Source: Bog-756 sp038210245
GTDB taxonomy: Bacteria > Actinomycetota > Acidimicrobiia > Acidimicrobiales > RAAP-2
Assembly: GCA_038210245.1 (NCBI GenBank)
Contig: JBBQWW010000002.1
Span: forward strand, 78,434 to 142,433
Direction of reading: 5' to 3'
Length of the DNA stretch: 64,000 nt
The notes beneath the pieces were generated by a model. It worked only from the letters and a program-made list of their open reading frames with translations. It was not told where the DNA came from and did no database searches. A program made the position numbers and the translations under genes. The first letter of the stretch is position 1; each line of letters starts with the position of its first letter. Shown in pieces: positions 59,354-64,000 of this stretch.

Positions 59354-60343
59354 ATGCCGATCCAGGTGGGATCCACGTTCGCGCTCTTGTCTGCTGCGAT
59401 CGAAGGTGGCGACAGCCTTGAGTGTGCGGACCGAGCCGCACAGCTGCTGGAAGAGTCCGAGGAGGGCCGGACGCTCTTTCCTACGTTCGTCGACCGGGCA
59501 AGGATCTTTTTGCAGTCCAAGCTAGATAGCCAACTGCTTGTGGAGGAAGAGGGCCGTCTGGCAGCCCTTCTCGTAATGCCAGACGGAAGCCCTCCTTCGA
59601 TGGAAGGCGCCTGGTCGGCCTTCGCTAAGGGTCTCGATGAGGTGCGCGCGGCCGCGGAGGAAGGACATGTCGAGCTGGCGGCGCGGCTTCTCGATGAGAC
59701 GCGAATCGCGTGGCAGATGACCCATGATCGCTATGCGGACCTTATCTATGGCTTTCTCGACGTGGCAGCTCGGCATCTGGGTGAGTCGATCGTCGGCCCA
59801 ATGTGGGACGCCATGATGGCCGACTTCTATGAGACGCGAAGTGCCTTCGCCCTTAGCCGACGTCCGTGGTCTGAGTCTTTTGCGCTCCTGGTCGAAGACT
59901 GCTCGGTGGCACTCCGTGGTCACCTGAGCGGCCCCAGTCGTCTCGGCGAAGTAGAGATGGTCGAGGAGGCCGATCGCGTCATTTTCCGTTTTGATCCATG
60001 CGGCAGCGGCGGTCGGACGATGCGGGCCGATGTGACCGAGGATGGCGTCGCCCGCATGGACTCTCCATACGGCTTTGCTGTGACAACCGAGCCGCATGAC
60101 TGGGCATGGGGGACAGAGGGGATCTGCTTCTACTGCGTTCACTGCTGCCAACTCCAAGAACGCGTCCCGATCGAACGTCTCGGCTTCCCGATCCGAGTGG
60201 TTGAACCACCGGTCTGGCGTGGTGGCGATGACCGTCCATCCTGCAGCTGGAGCATCTACCGGGACCCTTCCCTGATTCCGCCAGAGGCCTACGAGCGGGT
60301 TGGGTTCCGGCCTCCAAAGGGGCCACGCGACGGGAACCCTTGA
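59354..60343 (+). CDS. Unrecognised protein with Cys-rich C-terminal region
   Basis: 329 residues, no family recognised. Residues 1-200 look helical (VGSTFALLSAAIEGGD, YGFLDVAARHLGESIVGPMWDA). The C-terminal 120 residues are different: FRFDPCGSGGR, TTEPHDWAWGTEGICFYCVH followed by CC, then RPSCSWSIYRDP. The Cys and His spacing suggests a metal site or redox centre. ATG 59354 has GGAGG seven bases upstream, which rules out the longer frame. It stands alone before the permease, with an operator-like dyad upstream. Confidence 0.75.
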   Translation: MPIQVGSTFALLSAAIEGGDSLECADRAAQLLEESEEGRTLFPTFVDRARIFLQSKLDSQLLVEEEGRLAALLVMPDGSPPSMEGAWSAFAKGLDEVRAAAEEGHVELAARLLDETRIAWQMTHDRYADLIYGFLDVAARHLGESIVGPMWDAMMADFYETRSAFALSRRPWSESFALLVEDCSVALRGHLSGPSRLGEVEMVEEADRVIFRFDPCGSGGRTMRADVTEDGVARMDSPYGFAVTTEPHDWAWGTEGICFYCVHCCQLQERVPIERLGFPIRVVEPPVWRGGDDRPSCSWSIYRDPSLIPPEAYERVGFRPPKGPRDGNP

Positions 60344-60354
60344 CTGCAAGTGTT

Positions 60355-60377
60355 TATAGGTCTATAACTTGGACCAA
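60355..60377. promoter_or_regulatory. Two operator-like dyads upstream of the APC permease
   Basis: TATAG-GT-CTATA (60355-60366) and TTGG-A-CCAA (60369-60377) are perfect dyads side by side, 37 bases or more before the permease ATG. Both contain the island's GGTCTA or GGACC core. Two adjacent sites suggest cooperative binding. Confidence 0.5.
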
Positions 60378-60413
60378 TCCATACTCCAGGGTAATTAGTG
60401 AATTGGGGGATTC

Positions 60414-62006
60414 ATGAAAACAGTTCAGGGTGACGAGTCGAGTTCAGTTCGGGGTGACGGGTCGACGCCCACACCTCTGGGGGTCGATATGTTCGAGGTA
60501 AGCCACATAAAGGACGTGCATCTCCTCGAACCCAAGGCGTTGGGACTTGCCGGAATCCTGCTGCTCGCCGTAGCAAGCGCTGCCCCGCTCGTCGGCGCCC
60601 TCGGCAATATCCCACTGGGTATCGGCCTCGGCAACGGAACCGGGGCGCCAGGCGGTTTCATCGTAGTCACGATCGTTTTGCTGATCTTCTGTGTGGGCTA
60701 CATCGCCATGGCAAAGAAGCTGACCGCAGCTGGTGGCTTCTACTCATTCATCAGCCAGGGCCTATCCCGTCCGCTGGGACTTGCGGCGGGCTGGTCGGCC
60801 CTCGGCGGGTACATGCTGGTCGAGGTCGCTCTGATCGGCGCCGTCGGCTACTTCGCTGCCAATTCATTCTCGACGCTATTCCACCTCCATCTCTCGTGGG
60901 TGGTCTATTCCTTCATCGCCATTGCCGGCGTGGGTGCCCTCAGCTACTTCGACGTTCGGCTCTCGGCCAAGATACTAGGCGTGGCACTCGTCATCGAGAC
61001 GGTGGCCATCTTCACCATGGACATCTTTGTGCTGGTGAAGAGCGGCACCCATCACCACCTCACGGCGGCCCCGTTGTCACCAGTGAAGGGCTTCAGCGGC
61101 GTGGCGCCGGGTGTCGGCCTCTTCTTCGCTTTCTGGTCCTTCCTCGGCTTTGAGGTCGTGCCAAACTACGCAGAAGAATCAAAGAATCCAAAGCGCTATG
61201 CCGCCTGGGGTCTCTATGGCGCCGTCGGGTTGATCGGGCTCACCTACGTCCTGACCTCGTGGGCGGGCATCGTCGGCCATGGCGCCAACCATGCGGTGAA
61301 GGCAGCCACCACGGACCCCGTCAACTTCTACTATTCGCTATCCACGGCGTTTGTAGGCACGTGGCTGACTGACCTGATGAAGATCTTCGTTGTAACAAGT
61401 GCGCTCGCCTGTGCGTTGGCGTTCCACCAGACAACGTCAAGGTACTTCTACGCCCTTGGCCGAGAGAACGTGCTACCTCCAGCGTTCGGTCGCACGCACC
61501 CTCGCTACAAGAGCCCTCACTTCGCTGCGATGTTCCAGATGGTCGTGGTGGCGGTCGTCACCGGCGCATTCATCATCTTCTGGTACTCCTCCAAGTCGGC
61601 CCAGAGCTTCTCCGGTAACTTCCAAAACGCGCCCTACTACGAGCTCTTCGGTTGGCTCGCCATCGCCACTACTTTCTGGGTGATCATCAATGAGGTCCTG
61701 AGCTCAGTGGCAACGATCGTCTTCTTTCAGAAGCCCGCCAATAAAGCGGATTCCAACTGGTGGTCGACGATAGTCGCCCCGCTAGTCGGCGCTGCAGCCA
61801 TGTCCTATGTCCTGTTCCTGCTTTGGAGTAACCTTGACACGGTCGGAGGCAACGTAATCTGGGTGAAGCTCATCCCCTGGGTCTGCATAGCGTGGTTCTT
61901 CGCGGGACTCGCTTGGGCCATTTGGTTCAAGATTAAGCGTCCGGAGCGGTACCTCGGGATCGGCCGCTTGGTGAACAACGCGCTGACCGTGGGTGACTCA
62001 GTCTGA
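60414..62006 (+). CDS. APC superfamily amino acid/amine permease
   Basis: 530 residues with about 12 membrane helices after a 40-residue cytoplasmic start. The first helix contains VASAAPLVGALGNIPLGIGLG, and helix 6 FWSFLGFEVVPNYAEESKNPKRY, typical of APC transporters. It probably imports the amine or amino acid used by the island pathway. ATG 60414 has GGGGGA upstream. The 135-base gap to the ALDH gene contains TGACTCAG twice (about 61994 and 62011). Confidence 0.9.
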   Translation: MKTVQGDESSSVRGDGSTPTPLGVDMFEVSHIKDVHLLEPKALGLAGILLLAVASAAPLVGALGNIPLGIGLGNGTGAPGGFIVVTIVLLIFCVGYIAMAKKLTAAGGFYSFISQGLSRPLGLAAGWSALGGYMLVEVALIGAVGYFAANSFSTLFHLHLSWVVYSFIAIAGVGALSYFDVRLSAKILGVALVIETVAIFTMDIFVLVKSGTHHHLTAAPLSPVKGFSGVAPGVGLFFAFWSFLGFEVVPNYAEESKNPKRYAAWGLYGAVGLIGLTYVLTSWAGIVGHGANHAVKAATTDPVNFYYSLSTAFVGTWLTDLMKIFVVTSALACALAFHQTTSRYFYALGRENVLPPAFGRTHPRYKSPHFAAMFQMVVVAVVTGAFIIFWYSSKSAQSFSGNFQNAPYYELFGWLAIATTFWVIINEVLSSVATIVFFQKPANKADSNWWSTIVAPLVGAAAMSYVLFLLWSNLDTVGGNVIWVKLIPWVCIAWFFAGLAWAIWFKIKRPERYLGIGRLVNNALTVGDSV

Positions 62007-62141
62007 GATCTGACTCAGAGTCCAACTTGAGCTGCGGTGCGAGCTTCGATCTGAAGGTGCTCCGCGTTCCTGCGTGCATCAAAGAGCTACGACTATCTGG
62101 AAGTTGAGCCCCAAGATGATGTTGATATCTCGCCAACTGCC

Positions 62142-63521
62142 ATGAGTTCGAGTTGCGCGTCGGTCCGCCATGACGTGATTGAGCCCGCGACCGAAGGAAT
62201 CTTGGCGTCGGTCCTTGAGACCAGTTCCGAGGAGGTCGACTGGGTTATCCAACGGTGCCGGAAGGCGCAGCGGGGTTGGGCGGCTGCACCCCCTGCGGAA
62301 CGGGCCTCGGTCATCCATGCAGTTGCCGACGCCATCGATCAGCAGGTAGAGCAATTGGCGGTCATTGAGGCCCGGAATGTCGGCATGCCCATCCGGGATG
62401 CCCGAGGGTCGATGGCCAGCGTGGCAGCCACCTTCCGCTACTACGCCGCAGGCCCCGAGCGGCTACTCGGTAACACGATCCCTGTTGCCGGTGGGGTCGA
62501 CATGACCTTTCGAGAGCCGATCGGAGTAGTGGGTCTGATCACGCCCTGGAACTTCCCGTTAGCGATCGCTTCGTGGAAGGTGGCTCCTGGGCTGGCAGCG
62601 GGCAACGGGGTTGTCCTGAAGCCATCGGAGCTCACGCCGCTGACGGCGATAGAGCTCGTTAGGATCGCCGAAGAGGCGGGTTTGCCGGAAGGACTTTTCG
62701 GGCTGGTTCTTGGAGCGGGAAGTACGGTGGGCCGTCAGCTCGTTGATCATCCGCTGGTGGGTAAGTTGGCCTTCACGGGTTCGACCGCAGTGGGCCGAGA
62801 GGTCGGAGCGAGGGCGGCGGGGATGATCAAGCGGGTCACGCTTGAGCTCGGGGGTAAGTCAGCATCTATCATTTTCGCCGACGCCGATCTTGACAGGGCG
62901 GCAAGCGGACTCGCAGGTGGTGCCTTCGGAAATACTGGACAGGACTGCTGTGCTCGTTCTCGAGTCTTCGTCGAGCGTTCAGCGCTCGGAGGCTTTCTCG
63001 ATCGGATGGCCGTTATCGTCGATGGGCTGAAGGTCGGTTCTCCACTATCTGAGGCGACTGAGATGGGTCCACTTATCTCTGCCAAGCAGCGAGAGCGCGT
63101 GGAGCGCTATGTCGAAGGTTCGACGATTGTTCACCAGGGCTCAGCACCCACGGGAGCCGGATTCTGGTATCCCGCGACGATCCTCTACCCGGTTGATGAG
63201 GAGGAGCCTGCGGCCCGTGAGGAGATTTTTGGCCCAGTCGTATCTGTCTTCGCCTTCGATGACGAGGACGAAGTCATCAGGCGGGTGAACGACACACCCT
63301 ACGGGCTTTCTGGATCGGTGTGGAGTCGGGACGGCGGTCGAGCACTACGGATGGCGCGCGCCATCGAGTCAGGTGCACTGGCAATCAACTCGTACAACTC
63401 GGTGCGCCTGAGCACTCCTTTCGGTGGCTTCAAGCAGTCGGGGATGGGCCGAGAACTCGGTCCTGACGCGCTTGAGGCTTACACGGAAGTCAAGAATGTC
63501 TTCTACTCAACGGAGGTCTGA
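62142..63521 (+). CDS. NAD(P)-dependent aldehyde dehydrogenase
   Basis: 459 residues. TPWNFPLAIASWKVAPGLAA, the cofactor TGSTAVG, general base Glu in LELGGKS, and catalytic Cys in FGNTGQDCCA are intact, as are EIFGPVVSV and PFGGFKQSGMGRE. It oxidises an aldehyde from amine oxidation to an acid, the PuuC role in Puu-type pathways. No clear ribosome site precedes ATG 62142. It is followed after one base by SDR-4. Confidence 0.92.
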   Translation: MSSSCASVRHDVIEPATEGILASVLETSSEEVDWVIQRCRKAQRGWAAAPPAERASVIHAVADAIDQQVEQLAVIEARNVGMPIRDARGSMASVAATFRYYAAGPERLLGNTIPVAGGVDMTFREPIGVVGLITPWNFPLAIASWKVAPGLAAGNGVVLKPSELTPLTAIELVRIAEEAGLPEGLFGLVLGAGSTVGRQLVDHPLVGKLAFTGSTAVGREVGARAAGMIKRVTLELGGKSASIIFADADLDRAASGLAGGAFGNTGQDCCARSRVFVERSALGGFLDRMAVIVDGLKVGSPLSEATEMGPLISAKQRERVERYVEGSTIVHQGSAPTGAGFWYPATILYPVDEEEPAAREEIFGPVVSVFAFDDEDEVIRRVNDTPYGLSGSVWSRDGGRALRMARAIESGALAINSYNSVRLSTPFGGFKQSGMGRELGPDALEAYTEVKNVFYSTEV

Positions 63522-63522
63522 C

Positions 63523-64000
63523 ATGCCCCAGTTGGACGACAAAGTCTGCGTGATCACCGGTGCCGCGGGTGCCATTGGTCGAGCTTCGGTCGAGGCTTTC
63601 GCAAGGGAGGGAGCCGTCGTTGTTGCTGTGGATATCCAAGGCGACGTTGAAGCTCCAATGTTTGTTCGGACGGAATTGACCGATGAAGCACAAGTCCAAG
63701 ATCTCTACCAGTCCGTGTTCGACCGCTTCGGTCGCATCGACGTGCTCTTTAACAACGCGGGAATCGCGGATCCGGAGGACGCCTCGGTGCTCGAAGTCTC
63801 GTCGGCAACCTGGCAACACGTTATCGACGTGAATCTTTCAAGCGTCTTCTACTGCTGCAAGTACGGGATCCCATACCTGCTCCAGAGCGGTGGGGGGGCA
63901 GTCATCAACACCTCATCGGTGGTTGCAGTGATGGGCTCAGCGGCATCGCAGATCGCTTACACGGCCACGAAGGGGGGTGTGTTGGCGATGTCGCGAGAAA
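63523..64000 (+). CDS. SDR family oxidoreductase, SDR-4, cut by window edge
   Basis: The first 159 residues of a classical SDR: cofactor motif TGAAGAIG, NNAG, INTSSVVAVMGSAASQIAYT and the YTATKGG catalytic motif. ATG 63523 has GGAGG six bases upstream and lies one base after the ALDH stop, so it belongs to that transcript. The frame is open at the right edge. Confidence 0.87.
   Translation, partial: MPQLDDKVCVITGAAGAIGRASVEAFAREGAVVVAVDIQGDVEAPMFVRTELTDEAQVQDLYQSVFDRFGRIDVLFNNAGIADPEDASVLEVSSATWQHVIDVNLSSVFYCCKYGIPYLLQSGGGAVINTSSVVAVMGSAASQIAYTATKGGVLAMSRE

Noticed and set aside
61994..62018. Operator formed by the two TGACTCAG copies
   Set aside because: The first copy lies in the permease's last codons and the pair is a short direct repeat with no matching site elsewhere, so support is too thin.

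Overview
The window is a high-GC actinobacterial chromosome segment. Several signs fit a deep-branching actinobacterium such as an acidimicrobial lineage: F420-type luciferase-like oxidoreductases, ANTAR regulators, a SenX3/RegX3-type two-component pair, a P450, lipid-CoA genes (Ltp-type thiolase with DUF35 partner, CaiB/BaiF CoA transferase) and many leaderless-looking genes. The lineage is an inference from gene content; no rRNA is present.

Region 1 (1-22690) is mostly core chromosome. It holds purF-purM-pyrE; a PadR regulator with a ferredoxin; an F420-type oxidoreductase; two divergent GAF-ANTAR regulators, one with a STAS domain; GntR and TetR regulators around a deleted epimerase pseudogene; a patatin-like lipase; an amidohydrolase; a frameshifted secreted protein; a Glu-Asp-Phe tRNA cluster; DUF2017-clpS-ctaA, ctaB and a TlpA-like thioredoxin; an ABC-2 exporter; serS; and the RegX3/SenX3 pair.

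Region 2 (22774-29508) is a five-gene plus-strand operon from one leaderless-looking promoter. It encodes a reduced type IV secretion-like set: a VirB2-like small membrane protein, a TrbL/VirB6-like multispanning protein, a PrgI/SCO6880-like protein, a VirB4-like ATPase and a VirD4/TraG-like ATPase with an altered P-loop. No relaxase or integrase is next to it.

Region 3 (29453-43588) is metabolic chromosome: SDR, P450, F420-type oxidoreductase, amidase, polyphosphate-glucokinase-like ROK protein and a CHAD protein, quinone oxidoreductase, thiolase plus DUF35 protein, CoA transferase, and a tightly coupled four-gene operon with three double YbjQ (DUF74) proteins.

Region 4 (43788-64000, continuing beyond the window) is a probable integrated island. 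It starts at the 3' end of tRNA-Arg(ACG), followed at once by a tyrosine integrase broken by two frameshifts, and its sequence is visibly less GC-rich. Cargo includes an alanine racemase, a PuuD-like pseudogene, a GntR/FCD regulator, four SDRs, two glutamine-synthetase-like ligases, class I and class II glutamine amidotransferases, a Baeyer-Villiger-type flavin monooxygenase, an orphan AllG/DUF1116 protein, an alpha/beta hydrolase, an unrecognised Cys-rich protein, an APC permease and an aldehyde dehydrogenase. The set resembles Puu (gamma-glutamyl-putrescine) or aniline-type gamma-glutamylation pathways, so I infer catabolism of an unknown amine. A recurring GGTCYA/GGACC motif in the island's intergenic regions may be the operator of the GntR regulator.
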